A model generated the notes under the pieces. The model saw only the letters and a list, made by a program, of their open reading frames with translations, made no database searches and was not told the DNA's origin. The position numbers were made by a program, and so were the translations under genes. Below are positions 54,801-63,547 of a stretch of 64,000 nucleotides of DNA, in pieces. The DNA comes from Bacteroidota bacterium. GTDB lineage: Bacteria > Bacteroidota > Bacteroidia > Chitinophagales > BACL12. The stretch covers positions 778,501-842,500 of the forward strand of contig JADJJZ010000003.1 of the NCBI GenBank assembly GCA_016706255.1, in the 5' to 3' direction. The number at the start of each line of letters is the position of its first letter. Position 1 is the first letter of the stretch.

Positions 54801-56188
54801 TTCGTTTTGTTGATACCAAAAATGATGAAGGCAAAAAAGTACGTATCGTAATTGGTCGTACCGGTGAAGTGAAATTGATAGAAGCGAAAACAAATAAATT
54901 GTTAATTACCAACAACGTTCCTTACGGTTCAATATTAAATGTAAGCGATGGTGATGAGTTGAAAAAAGGTGATGCCATTTGTTCATGGGATCCATTCAAC
55001 GCGGTAATCGTTTCTGAATTCCCTGGTATTGTTGAATACGAAAATATCATTGAAGGTATTACCTATCGTGAAGAAAGTGATGAACAAACAGGTCACCGCG
55101 AAAAAGTAATTTCTGAATCACGTGATAAAACAAAAATACCTACCATCTTAATTAAAGATAAAAAAGGTGGCGATGTAAAAAGTTATAACTTACCTGTTGG
55201 CGCTCACATCAACGTTGAAACGGGAGATGAAGTTAAATCAGGTCAAACTATAGCGAAAATACCACGTGCCTTAGGTAAAGTGCGCGATATTACGGGTGGT
55301 TTACCACGTGTAACCGAATTATTTGAAGCACGTAACCCTTCTAACCCAGCAGTTGTTGCAGAAATTGATGGTGTTGTTGCTTTCGGAAAAATTAAACGTG
55401 GTAACCGCGAAATTGAAATTGAAAGCCGCGATGGTGAAAAGAAAAAATACCTCGTTCCACTTTCAAAACAAATTCTGGTTCAGGAAAATGACTATGTATA
55501 CGCAGGTATGCCATTAAGTGATGGTGCAATTACACCTTCCGACATTCTTGCTATTAAAGGTCCTTATGCTGTTCAGGGATATATCGTTAATGAAATTCAG
55601 GAAGTATATCGTTTACAGGGTGTAAAAATCAATGATAAACATATCGAAGTTATCGTTCGTCAGATGATGCGGAAAATGACTATTACCGATGCCGGTGATA
55701 CCAGATTCTTAGAAGATGCTAACGTAGATAAACTCGACTTCCTTGAAGAGAATGACAGAATATTCGATAAAAAAGTAATTACTGAAAGCGGCGATTCAAC
55801 TAAATACAAAGCCGGTCATATTGTTACTTTACGTCAGTTGCGTGAAGAAAATTCACACCTGAAACGCGCTGATAAAAAACCTATCGAATATCGCGATGCG
55901 GTTTCTGCTACGGCAACACCTTTATTACTCGGTATTACCAGAGCATCATTAGGAACACGCAGCTGGATTTCTGCAGCTTCATTCCAGGAAACTACTAAAG
56001 TGTTAAGCACTGCATCTATATCTGCTAAAACAGATTACCTGATGGGTCTGAAAGAAAACGTTATCGTTGGACATCAAATTCCTGCAGGTACAGGTCAGCG
56101 TCATTTCTTAAACACTATAGTTGGTAACAAGGAAGAAATTGAAGAGCTAACAGCTAAAAAAAGCAAAAAGTCAATTGAACTTGATTAA
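51866..56188 (+). CDS. rpoC: DNA-directed RNA polymerase subunit beta-prime
   Basis: 1440 residues, full length. It has the N-terminal zinc ribbon ('CYCGKYKRIRYKGIVCDRCG'), the catalytic Asp triplet 'NADFDGDQMAVHVPLS', the bridge/trigger region 'GLMAKPRKSGASGEG' and 'GEPGTQLTLRTFHVGGVA', plus the second zinc site ('CESKKGVCVKCYG'). It is 30 bases after rpoB; a terminator follows 23 bases after its stop. Confidence 0.99.
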   Translation: MPFKKDIKIKPDFTRISIGLASPDSILERSYGEVLKPETINYRTYKPERDGLFCERIFGPIKDYECYCGKYKRIRYKGIVCDRCGVEVTEKKVRRERMGHIKLVVPVVHIWYFKSLPNKIGYLLGMSSKKLESIVYYERFCVIQPGPLTEGIMINGELKSYKTHDLITEEEYLEVLETLPKENQMLDDNDPNKFMADMGAPAVFTMLSRINLDDLSAALRHQANTETSQQRKAEALKRLSVVEMFREAVGRYENRPEWMVVQYLPVIPPELRPLVPLDGGRFASSDLNDLYRRVIIRNNRLKRLIEIKAPEVILRNEKRMLQEAVDSLFDNSRKSNAVKAEGGRALKSLSDVLKGKQGRFRQNLLGKRVDYSGRSVIVVGPELKLHECGLPKDMAAELFKPFIIRKLIERGIVKTVKSAKKLVDRKEPVIWDILENILKGHPIMLNRAPTLHRLSIQAFQPKLIEGKAIQLHPLVCSAFNADFDGDQMAVHVPLSNAAILEAQLLMLSAHNILNPQNGNPITVPSQDMVLGLYYTSKGKKSTKDDLVQGDGKVFYSAEEVIIAYNEGKVELHAYIKCKVNILEDEKIVNKLIDTTVGRVLFNEVVPAELGFINAILSKKAIAKVIGEVIRRTDVPRTAKFLDDIKDLGFRSAFRGGLSFNISDLVELESKPALIDAAQAEVDEVISNHMYGVITQNERYNQIIDIWSRLNTRLTGDLITKLTNDKKGFNSVFMMLDSGARGSKEQIRQLAAMRGLMAKPRKSGASGEGGIIENPILSNLKSGLSVLEYFISTHGARKGLADTALKTADAGYLTRRLVDVAQDVVITEVDCETLRGISISALKDNEDIVEPLSERIIGRTSLHDVYDPLNDELIVKAGELISEPIANRIDETAIEAVEIRSVLTCESKKGVCVKCYGTNLSNNRVAQAGDAVGIIAAQSIGEPGTQLTLRTFHVGGVAGSVDTESKLVAKFDGKVEFDGVRFVDTKNDEGKKVRIVIGRTGEVKLIEAKTNKLLITNNVPYGSILNVSDGDELKKGDAICSWDPFNAVIVSEFPGIVEYENIIEGITYREESDEQTGHREKVISESRDKTKIPTILIKDKKGGDVKSYNLPVGAHINVETGDEVKSGQTIAKIPRALGKVRDITGGLPRVTELFEARNPSNPAVVAEIDGVVAFGKIKRGNREIEIESRDGEKKKYLVPLSKQILVQENDYVYAGMPLSDGAITPSDILAIKGPYAVQGYIVNEIQEVYRLQGVKINDKHIEVIVRQMMRKMTITDAGDTRFLEDANVDKLDFLEENDRIFDKKVITESGDSTKYKAGHIVTLRQLREENSHLKRADKKPIEYRDAVSATATPLLLGITRASLGTRSWISAASFQETTKVLSTASISAKTDYLMGLKENVIVGHQIPAGTGQRHFLNTIVGNKEEIEELTAKKSKKSIELD

Positions 56189-56211
56189 TTAAAGTTCTGA
56201 CTAAACATACT

Positions 56212-56240
56212 AAGCCTCCTGTAACAGGGAGGCTTTTTTA
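56212..56240 (+). terminator. Intrinsic terminator of the rpoBC operon
   Basis: Stem AAGCCTCC / GGAGGCTT with an 8-base loop followed by TTTT. It ends at the 3' end of the convergent L,D-transpeptidase gene. Confidence 0.9.
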
Positions 56241-57926
56241 TTGGATTACTTCCTTAGGCGGGAATAAAGTATGTTCCAGTTTTGCATCGTGCCCATAAAT
56301 ATCACGGTTGAAATGAATTAATCCATTCGTGTCAACCCATGCTGTAAAATAGACTAGATAAACCGGAATTTTTTCTTCCAGCTTCACATATGTTTCTCGC
56401 CCTAAATAATAAAGGGAATCAATTTTTTGCTCGGTATAGGTGGTATCATTGCGCAATAAATAAGTGGCGAATCGTTTTGGTTCTGCAATACGAATACATC
56501 CATGACTAAAGCTGCGTGATTCTTTTTCGAATAAATTGCGCGAAGGTGTGTCGTGAAAATAAATGTTGTGTTCGTTCGGGAAAATAAATTTCACCCAACC
56601 CAGTGAATTGCTGTTACCTGGTTTTTGACGAATGATATAAGGTATTTTTGAATACTTATCCCAGTCAATATTTGAAACATCCACTACTTTTTTTGTGGAT
56701 GGATCAACAGCTTCCATATTTTCTTTTTTCAGATAATTGGGATCTTTTTTTAAGGCGGGTAAAATTTCATTGTTTAATATACTTGGTGGTGGCACCCAAT
56801 ACGGACTGAATACAATATATTCCAGTTCATCATTAAATATTGTTGTGCTGCTGGATGATTTTCCAACTACAACTTTCATATCCCAGGCTAAACTATCCGA
56901 TTCAAAAATATGCATGGTATATTCCGGAATATTTACCATGATATAATCGCCGGAAGGCACATCAGGCAGCCAGCGCATGCGTTCCATGTTTATTTCTAAT
57001 TGCCTTACACGTTCCGCAGGACTTATATTTAATTCTCTGAAAAACTTTTCTCCCGCAATACCATCAGCAGTTAAGCCATGACGTAATTGAAATTGTTCAA
57101 CAGCAATAACTGCTGTGGAATCAAGTATTGTTGTAGAATCCAAAACAGCAGCATCTCCCAATAAATACAATCGTTTTTTAATAGCCGCAATTACGGAATA
57201 ATCATCGCCGGGTTTAATAGATTTTTTATCGGCCGGTAATTTTAAACTATCCCAGGGTTCAGCAGTTAATAATTTATATTTTTTTAATTCTTTTTTCAAT
57301 AATTGATATTGCGGATATAACGGTTCATACGCAGTAAATGAATTTTTCCCGCCAGACAAAATTGAATCCAAAATGGCAACCGAAGGCACCGTTTTTCTTG
57401 TTACATACCAGTCTAATTCTTTTGTTGTTTTTTCGTTAATTCCGAACCACACTTTCTGCGCATAAACAAAAAATTCGGCAGTCAGCATTAATTCGAATTG
57501 GGTAGTTATTTTATCGGCACCGGCGTAATTATATTGTGGGTCGGCAATTGTAGTGTATGTTTTTTTTAATTCGGAATAATATAAAACGGAATCATTTAAT
57601 CCCTCATCATCAAAATGGTCGAGCTGACTCATAAAAAAGCCGCCTTGTTCAATAATACCGTATTCATTAAACCAGGCCGACTGGAAATTACGGTTTCGGT
57701 AAAAGGTAAAAAGCTCATCTTTATGGTAATTAAAATCGGGATATTTCGCTAAAAAGGTGCTGAGTGTTTGAGAATCAAGGGTTAAGGGATGAAACACTTT
57801 GGTTAAAACCATGGTTGTGTCGGAATCAACGGCAGATTCCGCATCAGCCTTATTTTTACAAGCAAACAGGGCAGAAAAAATCCAGGCAACAAACAATAAA
57901 ACAAGCAGGTTTCTGAAAGATTTCAT
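56238..57926 (-). CDS. L,D-transpeptidase (YcbB-like) lipoprotein
   Basis: 562 residues. A lipoprotein signal ('LVLLFVAWIFSALFAC') is followed by an N-terminal scaffold domain, a peptidoglycan-binding-like helical domain ('LDSTAVIAVEQFQLRHGLTA') and the YkuD catalytic domain with 'YFHDTPSRNLFE' and catalytic Cys477 in 'SFSHGCIRI'. It makes 3-3 crosslinks in peptidoglycan or anchors proteins to it, in the periplasm. The size and domain order fit the YcbB/LdtD class. Confidence 0.93.
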   Translation of the reverse strand: MKSFRNLLVLLFVAWIFSALFACKNKADAESAVDSDTTMVLTKVFHPLTLDSQTLSTFLAKYPDFNYHKDELFTFYRNRNFQSAWFNEYGIIEQGGFFMSQLDHFDDEGLNDSVLYYSELKKTYTTIADPQYNYAGADKITTQFELMLTAEFFVYAQKVWFGINEKTTKELDWYVTRKTVPSVAILDSILSGGKNSFTAYEPLYPQYQLLKKELKKYKLLTAEPWDSLKLPADKKSIKPGDDYSVIAAIKKRLYLLGDAAVLDSTTILDSTAVIAVEQFQLRHGLTADGIAGEKFFRELNISPAERVRQLEINMERMRWLPDVPSGDYIMVNIPEYTMHIFESDSLAWDMKVVVGKSSSSTTIFNDELEYIVFSPYWVPPPSILNNEILPALKKDPNYLKKENMEAVDPSTKKVVDVSNIDWDKYSKIPYIIRQKPGNSNSLGWVKFIFPNEHNIYFHDTPSRNLFEKESRSFSHGCIRIAEPKRFATYLLRNDTTYTEQKIDSLYYLGRETYVKLEEKIPVYLVYFTAWVDTNGLIHFNRDIYGHDAKLEHTLFPPKEVIQ

Positions 57927-58006
57927 AGTTCAAGTTTGTGCTAAATTGCTAAACAATTTCGAGATGCGGTGAATTTGGGATAATTTTACTAACAAAATTA
58001 AACGAC

Positions 58007-58318
58007 ATGAGCGATCAGAAAGAAAAAAACCAACTCAATATTGAGTTGTCAGAGGAAGTAGCAGAAGGTATTTATTCAAACCTTGCCATTATTACCCATT
58101 CAAGTGCAGAAATGGTAATCGATTTTATCCGCGTGATGCCCGGCGTTCCAAAAGCAAAAGTTAAAAGCAGAATATTAATGACACCGCAGCATGCAAAAAG
58201 ATTATTACGCGCACTGGCTGATAATATTCAAAAATATGAAAGCATGCACGGCCCTATTACCGAAAATGAAGGATTTGGCGGATTACCAATGAATTTCGGG
58301 CCTACAGCTAAAGCTTAA
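58007..58318 (+). CDS. DUF3467 protein
   Basis: 103 residues with no signal. The conserved parts of DUF3467 are visible: 'EVAEGIYSNLAIITHSSAEM', 'DFIRVMPGVPKAKVKSRI' and 'MTPQHAKRLLRALADNIQKY'. The function is not established; the family is widespread in Bacteroidota. It may be co-transcribed with the GT2 gene 25 bases later. Confidence 0.85.
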   Translation: MSDQKEKNQLNIELSEEVAEGIYSNLAIITHSSAEMVIDFIRVMPGVPKAKVKSRILMTPQHAKRLLRALADNIQKYESMHGPITENEGFGGLPMNFGPTAKA

Positions 58319-58343
58319 TACGAAAAAAATTATTCTGTTTATT

Positions 58344-59087
58344 TTGCAGGAAGCAACATATATCAGCATTGTTAGTCCTGTTTATCAGGGGGAATTATTA
58401 ATTGAATTGTTGGTTCGCCGAATTATTAAATGTGTTGAACCTTTAACCAATGCATTTGAAATTATTCTTGTTAATGATGGTAGTGCAGATAATTCAGAAA
58501 TTATTATCCAACAATTAGCTGCAGTCGACAAACGAATTAAAGGAATATTTCTTGATAAAAACTATGGACAACATATTGCGATAAAAGCAGGTTTGGACCA
58601 TGCCAAAGGAGAATATGTTGTAGTGATGGATTGCGATTTGCAGGATCAACCGGAGTTTATTGCTGATATGCTCATTCAGGCTACACATGGATATGATGCG
58701 GTGTTTGCAAGAAGAGAAAAACGACATGACAGTAGATTGAAATTGTTTTATTCAAATTTGTTTTATGCTGTATTAGGTTTGTTTACGTTTTATGAATTAA
58801 ATGGCTCAACTGCAAATTTCGGTATCTATTCAAATTCGCTAATTAAGGCAATCATTAATAAAAAATATTATTTTTTCTTTTTTCCAATTGCCGTTCGAAA
58901 TGCAGCAACCAAAACCACAAATGTAATTGTGGAGCACGACATTCGTGCTGCCGGGGTTACAACGTATTCAATTAAAAAAGCATTATCGTTGGCATTTAAA
59001 ATTTTATTTTCCACTAGTATATTTCGTATTTTTAAACACAAACATTTTATTTCATACGGCATTAAAAATAAATTCAATTTCGTGTAA
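58344..59087 (+). CDS. GT2 family glycosyltransferase, short form
   Basis: 247 residues with a GT-A domain: 'ISIVSPVYQGELLIELLVRR', 'ILVNDGSADNSEII', 'VVVMDCDLQDQPEFIADM' (DxD as DCDLQD) and 'RREKRHDSRLKLFYSNLFY'. It ends just after the catalytic domain, without the two membrane helices of the GT2 at 14842. The chosen start is TTG 58344 right after a T-rich stretch; no ATG is available close by. Its stop overlaps the aminotransferase start (one base), so the two work in one sugar pathway. Confidence 0.85.
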   Translation: MQEATYISIVSPVYQGELLIELLVRRIIKCVEPLTNAFEIILVNDGSADNSEIIIQQLAAVDKRIKGIFLDKNYGQHIAIKAGLDHAKGEYVVVMDCDLQDQPEFIADMLIQATHGYDAVFARREKRHDSRLKLFYSNLFYAVLGLFTFYELNGSTANFGIYSNSLIKAIINKKYYFFFFPIAVRNAATKTTNVIVEHDIRAAGVTTYSIKKALSLAFKILFSTSIFRIFKHKHFISYGIKNKFNFV

Positions 59088-60205
59088 TGATTCCATTTAA
59101 CAAACCTTGTATTTCCGGCAACGAAATGAATTATATTTCAGATGCGATTCAGCGCGGAAAAATTTCCGGGAATGGCTATTATACAGAAAAATGCCAAACC
59201 TTTTTTGAAAATAAATTCGGATTTAATAAAGTGCTGCTCACCCATTCGTGCACAGATGCTTTGGAAATGGCAGCCATTTTATTAAATATCGTTCCGGGTG
59301 ACGAAGTAATTATGTCGACTTACACGTATGTATCTACGGCGAATGCATTTGTATTGCGCGGCGCGAAAATAATTTTTGCCGATACTGAAAAGGATACTCC
59401 AAATATTGATACAGCTAACCTGGCTCAGATAATTACAAAAAATACAAAAGCCATCGTCGTAACACATTACGGTGGAATTGCGGCAAATATGCAGGCTATA
59501 CTCGAACTTGCTGCAGCGCATCGTTTGTTTATTGTTGAAGATGCCGCTGCTGCAATTGGTTCCTATTATAATGGTTTACCGGTTGGTAGTATTGGTCATC
59601 TTGCCACTTTTTCTTTTCATGAAACAAAAAATGTGCAGTGTGGTGAAGGTGGTATGCTGGTAATAAATGATGAACGTTTTATTGCCAGGGCTGAAATAAT
59701 TTGGGAAAAAGGGACAAACCGGGCTGCTTTTTCCAGAAAAGAAGTAAATAGATATCAATGGCTGGATATTGGTTCCAGCTTTTCCCCATCGGAGTTGAAT
59801 GCCGCTTTTTTATACGGACAACTTGAAAATTTTGATGATTTGCTATCAGCACGGGCAAAACAATGGGAAACCTACTACTCGAATTTATCAGAACTCGCTC
59901 CAAAGGCATTTCGTTTTATTAAAATTCCGGATTATGCCGGCCAAAATCACCATGTTTTTGCCATCCTAACCATATTTGGCGATGCCAGAGAAAACCTCTC
60001 AAAACACCTGCTTGAAGCCGGTATTTTAGCTGTGTCGCATTACCAATGTTTACACAAATCTCCCTATTACGATAAACAATATGTAGGCCCTGAACTGCCC
60101 AACAGCATTGCATTTGAGGAAAATTTATTACGCTTGCCAATTTATCCCGACCTAAAATTGGATGAAATTATTACAATATGTGACAGGATAAAAACGTTCT
60201 TTTGA
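59087..60205 (+). CDS. wecE: dTDP-4-amino-4,6-dideoxygalactose transaminase (WecE-like)
   Basis: 372 residues of the DegT/DnrJ/EryC1/StrS family. PLP Lys181 lies in 'FSFHETKNVQCGEGGM' and the cofactor Asp152 in 'FIVEDAAAAIGSYYNG'. The whole sequence tracks E. coli WecE ('VLLTHSCTDALEMAAILL', 'STANAFVLRGAKI', 'GTNRAAFSRKEV', 'WLDIGSSFSPSELNAAFL'), which converts dTDP-4-keto-6-deoxyglucose to dTDP-Fuc4N for surface polysaccharide. The preceding GT2 enzyme would use such a sugar (inference). Confidence 0.92.
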   Translation: MIPFNKPCISGNEMNYISDAIQRGKISGNGYYTEKCQTFFENKFGFNKVLLTHSCTDALEMAAILLNIVPGDEVIMSTYTYVSTANAFVLRGAKIIFADTEKDTPNIDTANLAQIITKNTKAIVVTHYGGIAANMQAILELAAAHRLFIVEDAAAAIGSYYNGLPVGSIGHLATFSFHETKNVQCGEGGMLVINDERFIARAEIIWEKGTNRAAFSRKEVNRYQWLDIGSSFSPSELNAAFLYGQLENFDDLLSARAKQWETYYSNLSELAPKAFRFIKIPDYAGQNHHVFAILTIFGDARENLSKHLLEAGILAVSHYQCLHKSPYYDKQYVGPELPNSIAFEENLLRLPIYPDLKLDEIITICDRIKTFF

Positions 60206-60313
60206 AAGTTTCCTTCAGGTCAATTATATTTTATTTTTTCTCCTATTAGCCCGTTTTTTTTGATTTTGTTAAAAAAAAATATGATTTTCGTGGTTCCCTT
60301 ATCATTGACCCAC

Positions 60314-61231
60314 ATGCAAAGAAAAACAAACATAACGTGTCTAGCGCTAGGAATAGCTTTGTTTGCATTTTGCAGACCTGCTATCGCTCAGCCAATTACA
60401 CTTTCACGTGAGTTTGGAGCAAATTTGGGCTTTTCGAGCTTCCTGGGTGATTTAGGGGGTTCAGATGACATTGGGCGTCCTTTCTTCTGGGATGTTGACC
60501 CTGCAGTAACCAGACCGGCTTTGGGTATCGTTTTCCGTCAGGAACTTATTCCGCGCACTGCTTTCCGTTTTAATGCTTATGCTTCTATGTTAAAAGGTGA
60601 TGATGCCTTGACAGATAATGAATTCAGACATTACCGGAATTTGAGTTTTCGCAGTCCGATTGTTGAAGCTACCGGTATGGTGGAATTAAGTTTATTTAGG
60701 TTCACCGGTATCAAGAAAAAACGCTGGAGTCCATATATATACGGTGGAATTGGCGCGTTTTACTTCAATCCGCAGGCAAAATATGATGGCAAATGGGTTG
60801 ATCTACAACCTTTAGGCACCGAAGGCCAAGGTTTACCTGAATACCCTGACCGTCAGAAATACAATAGAATTGCGGTATGTTTCCCAATTGGAGGTGGTTT
60901 CCGAGTATTAACTTACAATCACTGGGTGCTTGGTTTTGAAATGGCCAGCCGCTTTACAACCACCGACTATATTGATGATGTAAGTACCTATTATCCGAAT
61001 CCGAACTATTATTATTTGCATTACGATATCGACCAGGCTGCAATGGCGGCTTATTTATCCAACCCTTCTGACGGAACTCGCCCTGATTTGGTGCGTATAG
61101 AAGAGGGTAGAGGTGATCCTACAAATAATGACACTTATGTTTTTGGTGGCATGCTTACCTTTACTTACCACATTGAATTCCAACGCAAAGTGAACACCAT
61201 TAAGTGTTATTTTGACGAAGACAATAAGTAA
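60314..61231 (+). CDS. Outer-membrane beta-barrel protein, DUF6089-like
   Basis: 305 residues from ATG 60314, which begins a signal peptide (MQRKTNITCLALGIALFAF, cut after 'AIA'); an upstream TTG at 60260 would add a hydrophobic but signal-less extension. The mature chain has barrel-like strands ('EFGANLGFSSFLGDLGG', 'RFNAYASMLKGDD', 'WSPYIYGGIGAFYFNPQ', 'WVLGFEMASRFTTTDYIDDV') typical of the DUF6089 family of T9SS-bearing bacteria. No ligand is known. It is convergent with aroE, five bases apart. Confidence 0.8.
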   Translation: MQRKTNITCLALGIALFAFCRPAIAQPITLSREFGANLGFSSFLGDLGGSDDIGRPFFWDVDPAVTRPALGIVFRQELIPRTAFRFNAYASMLKGDDALTDNEFRHYRNLSFRSPIVEATGMVELSLFRFTGIKKKRWSPYIYGGIGAFYFNPQAKYDGKWVDLQPLGTEGQGLPEYPDRQKYNRIAVCFPIGGGFRVLTYNHWVLGFEMASRFTTTDYIDDVSTYYPNPNYYYLHYDIDQAAMAAYLSNPSDGTRPDLVRIEEGRGDPTNNDTYVFGGMLTFTYHIEFQRKVNTIKCYFDEDNK

Positions 61232-61236
61232 GCACT

Positions 61237-61998
61237 TTAATAACCTGCAGCGTTTTCTTCCTCGCTTTCATTATTCCAAATTTCCCAGGCATACTCAGCT
61301 TGCAGTTCAAGCATTTGCAATCCGTTTTTAATTGTAGCACCTTGTTTTTCTCCTTTTTCAAGAAATAAGGTTTTGCCGGGATTATAAATTAAATCGTATA
61401 AAATATGTTGAGCAGTAATAAACTCATAAGGAATTTCGGGACATAGTTGAATATCAGGATACATGCCAACCGGTGTGCAATTAATTATAATTGAGTGTTG
61501 GGATATAATTTCTTTAGTTAGTTGCTGATAAGTTAATTCAGTTGTTCCTTCTTTACGTGAAACTAATGTTGTTTGTATTCCTAATTCATTTAAGGCATAC
61601 TCAACAGCTTTTGATGCACCACCTGTACCTAACACCAATGCTTTAGTATGATGTTTTTTTAATAGTGGCTTTAATGAATCACGAAATCCTGCATAATCAG
61701 TATTATAACCAACACGTTGAATTTCATCTATTTTAATACAATTAACGGCACCAATTTTTTGTGCAATATCATCAAGGTCGTCTAAATATTCTATTACTGA
61801 TTCTTTATACGGAATGGTAACATTTAAACCTTTTAATTCTTTATTTACTTCAAAGAGGAAACGCACATCTTCCACGTTTTCGAGCGGATATAATTCATAT
61901 TTACATTCTTCAATTTCTTCCTTGCGAAATTTATCCGAAAAATATTTTTCAGAAAAAGAATGGGTAAGTGGAAAGCCAATTAAACCAAATAGTTTCAT
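61237..61998 (-). CDS. aroE: Shikimate dehydrogenase
   Basis: Reduces 3-dehydroshikimate with NADPH in aromatic amino acid synthesis. 253 residues with 'GLIGFPLTHSFSEKYF' (substrate Ser/His), 'LNVTIPYKESVIEYLDD' (catalytic Lys), 'YNTDYAGFRDSL' (catalytic Asp) and the nucleotide loop 'LVLGTGGASKAVEYAL'. Four bases of overlap with the DedA gene suggest coupled translation. Confidence 0.96.
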   Translation of the reverse strand: MKLFGLIGFPLTHSFSEKYFSDKFRKEEIEECKYELYPLENVEDVRFLFEVNKELKGLNVTIPYKESVIEYLDDLDDIAQKIGAVNCIKIDEIQRVGYNTDYAGFRDSLKPLLKKHHTKALVLGTGGASKAVEYALNELGIQTTLVSRKEGTTELTYQQLTKEIISQHSIIINCTPVGMYPDIQLCPEIPYEFITAQHILYDLIYNPGKTLFLEKGEKQGATIKNGLQMLELQAEYAWEIWNNESEEENAAGY

Positions 61999-62657
61999 GA
62001 CTGGGTGGTATTGGATTTTGAAAACCGGGCTTTAATCAGTTCAACAAAAATTGGCACAACTGATATAAATATGATTGCTAAAACTACAATTTCGAAATTG
62101 TTTTTCACAAATTCATTTTGGCCTAAAGCGTAACCGAGTATGGTAATGGAAGGAATCCATAAAAGCGCACCAACAATATTATAGGTAATGAATTTTTTGT
62201 AGGTCATTGTCCCCAAACCTGCTACAAACGGGGCTATGGTGCGCACAATCGGAACGAAACGTGCAAGTATAATTGTTTTAGAACCGTATTTCTCGTAAAA
62301 TTTATGTGTTTTGGCGAGATGTTCCGGTTTTAAAATTTGTTTACCTCTGAATTTTAATTTTAATGCCCGTTCACCAAAATATTTTCCAATAAAATAATTT
62401 GAAGTGTCACCTAAAATTGCAGCGACAATGAGCAATGGTATTAAAACAAAAATATTTAATGAGCCGAGCGCGCAAAAAGTTCCTGCCGCAAATAATAATG
62501 AATCACCGGGTAGCCAAGGCCAAATTACAATACCGGTTTCAACAAAAATGATGAGAAATAAAATAACATAGATCCAATTTTGGTATTGGGTAATCCAGTC
62601 GGCAAGGTATTGATCTAAATGTAAAAAAGTATCAATAAACGAGTGTATCAGTTCCAT
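61995..62657 (-). CDS. DedA-family membrane protein
   Basis: 220 residues, about five hydrophobic segments. DedA hallmarks are 'FVETGIVIWPWLPGDSLLFAAG', shortened here as 'VIWPWLPGDSLL', then 'LKPEHLAKTHKFYEKYGSK', 'RFVPIVRTIAPFVAG' (the F-x-P-x-x-R motif) and 'YNIVGALLWI'. DedA proteins move undecaprenyl phosphate or phospholipids across the membrane. Which lipid is handled here is not known. Confidence 0.92.
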   Translation of the reverse strand: MELIHSFIDTFLHLDQYLADWITQYQNWIYVILFLIIFVETGIVIWPWLPGDSLLFAAGTFCALGSLNIFVLIPLLIVAAILGDTSNYFIGKYFGERALKLKFRGKQILKPEHLAKTHKFYEKYGSKTIILARFVPIVRTIAPFVAGLGTMTYKKFITYNIVGALLWIPSITILGYALGQNEFVKNNFEIVVLAIIFISVVPIFVELIKARFSKSNTTQS

Positions 62658-62669
62658 TTACAATTGATA

Positions 62670-63428
62670 TTATTTCAAAAAATGATGGAACGTATCACCA
62701 CGTAAACCTAAACGAAGTGTTTCGAGTGGAATTACTTCATTTGGCGGAATATTTCCAAGATTTACATTAGAGCCAAGTAATTTAATAAAATATACTTGTT
62801 GTGCTTTTAACGGCGCTTCCCAAAGAATTTTTTCCTGAGGCACTTGCGTTAATATTTCATCAATTAAATCGCTGCGCACTTCACCTTTGCTTTGGTAAAT
62901 ACCTACTGTTCCGCTTTCACGTGCTTCAGCAATTACTTTATAACTTCCGGCTTCTATTTCTTTTTTCATTAACTCGATCCATTTGTATGGGGCGAGCATT
63001 TTATTTTCATCTTTTGAGCCAACTTCACTTAACACAGTAACATGTTTGCTCAGGGTATTGATGTATTTACATTTTTCGTCGTGGTTCATTTCGATAGAAC
63101 CGTCGCTTACTTCAGCATATTCCATTTTATAACGTTCGAGTAAACGCAGGTAGTCATCAAATTGACCTCTGATATAAAATGCTTCAAATAAAGTTCCGCC
63201 AAAGTAGCAGGCGATACCGGCATTTTTGTAAACAGCCAGTTTGTTTTCAAGATTTGGTGTTACGAATGCAGTTCCGAATCCTAATTTTAACAAGTCGATA
63301 TATGGTTCGCCAACAGAAAGCATGTCTTCAGCTTCGCGTACGCTAAGGCCTTTGTCCATTACCATGGTAAGCCCCTCTTTGCGCGGTTTCATTTGACGCT
63401 CAGGGAGATTGCTTATAGAAAAGTTCAT
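62670..63428 (-). CDS. Phosphosulfolactate synthase-like protein (ComA family)
   Basis: 252 residues forming a TIM-barrel of the ComA family: 'RKEGLTMVMDKGLSVREAED', 'YIDLLKLGFGTAFV', 'GIACYFGGTLFEAFY', 'YAEVSDGSIEM' and 'VIAEARESGTVGIY'. ComA adds sulfite to phosphoenolpyruvate, the first step of coenzyme M synthesis in archaea and of sulfolactate synthesis in some bacteria. The role in this organism is not shown; sulfonate formation for sulfonolipids is a possibility. It lies upstream of dedA and aroE in the same direction. Confidence 0.85.
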   Translation of the reverse strand: MNFSISNLPERQMKPRKEGLTMVMDKGLSVREAEDMLSVGEPYIDLLKLGFGTAFVTPNLENKLAVYKNAGIACYFGGTLFEAFYIRGQFDDYLRLLERYKMEYAEVSDGSIEMNHDEKCKYINTLSKHVTVLSEVGSKDENKMLAPYKWIELMKKEIEAGSYKVIAEARESGTVGIYQSKGEVRSDLIDEILTQVPQEKILWEAPLKAQQVYFIKLLGSNVNLGNIPPNEVIPLETLRLGLRGDTFHHFLK

Positions 63429-63547
63429 TAATTTATTAAATGGTTTCGGCGCAAAATTACGTAAAGGAAAGCAGAGTTTGAAGTTAAAAGCACACTGTTG
63501 CTAAACGCGAAAAAAAATCACTTATTTAATTCATTTTCAGGCAGGTA

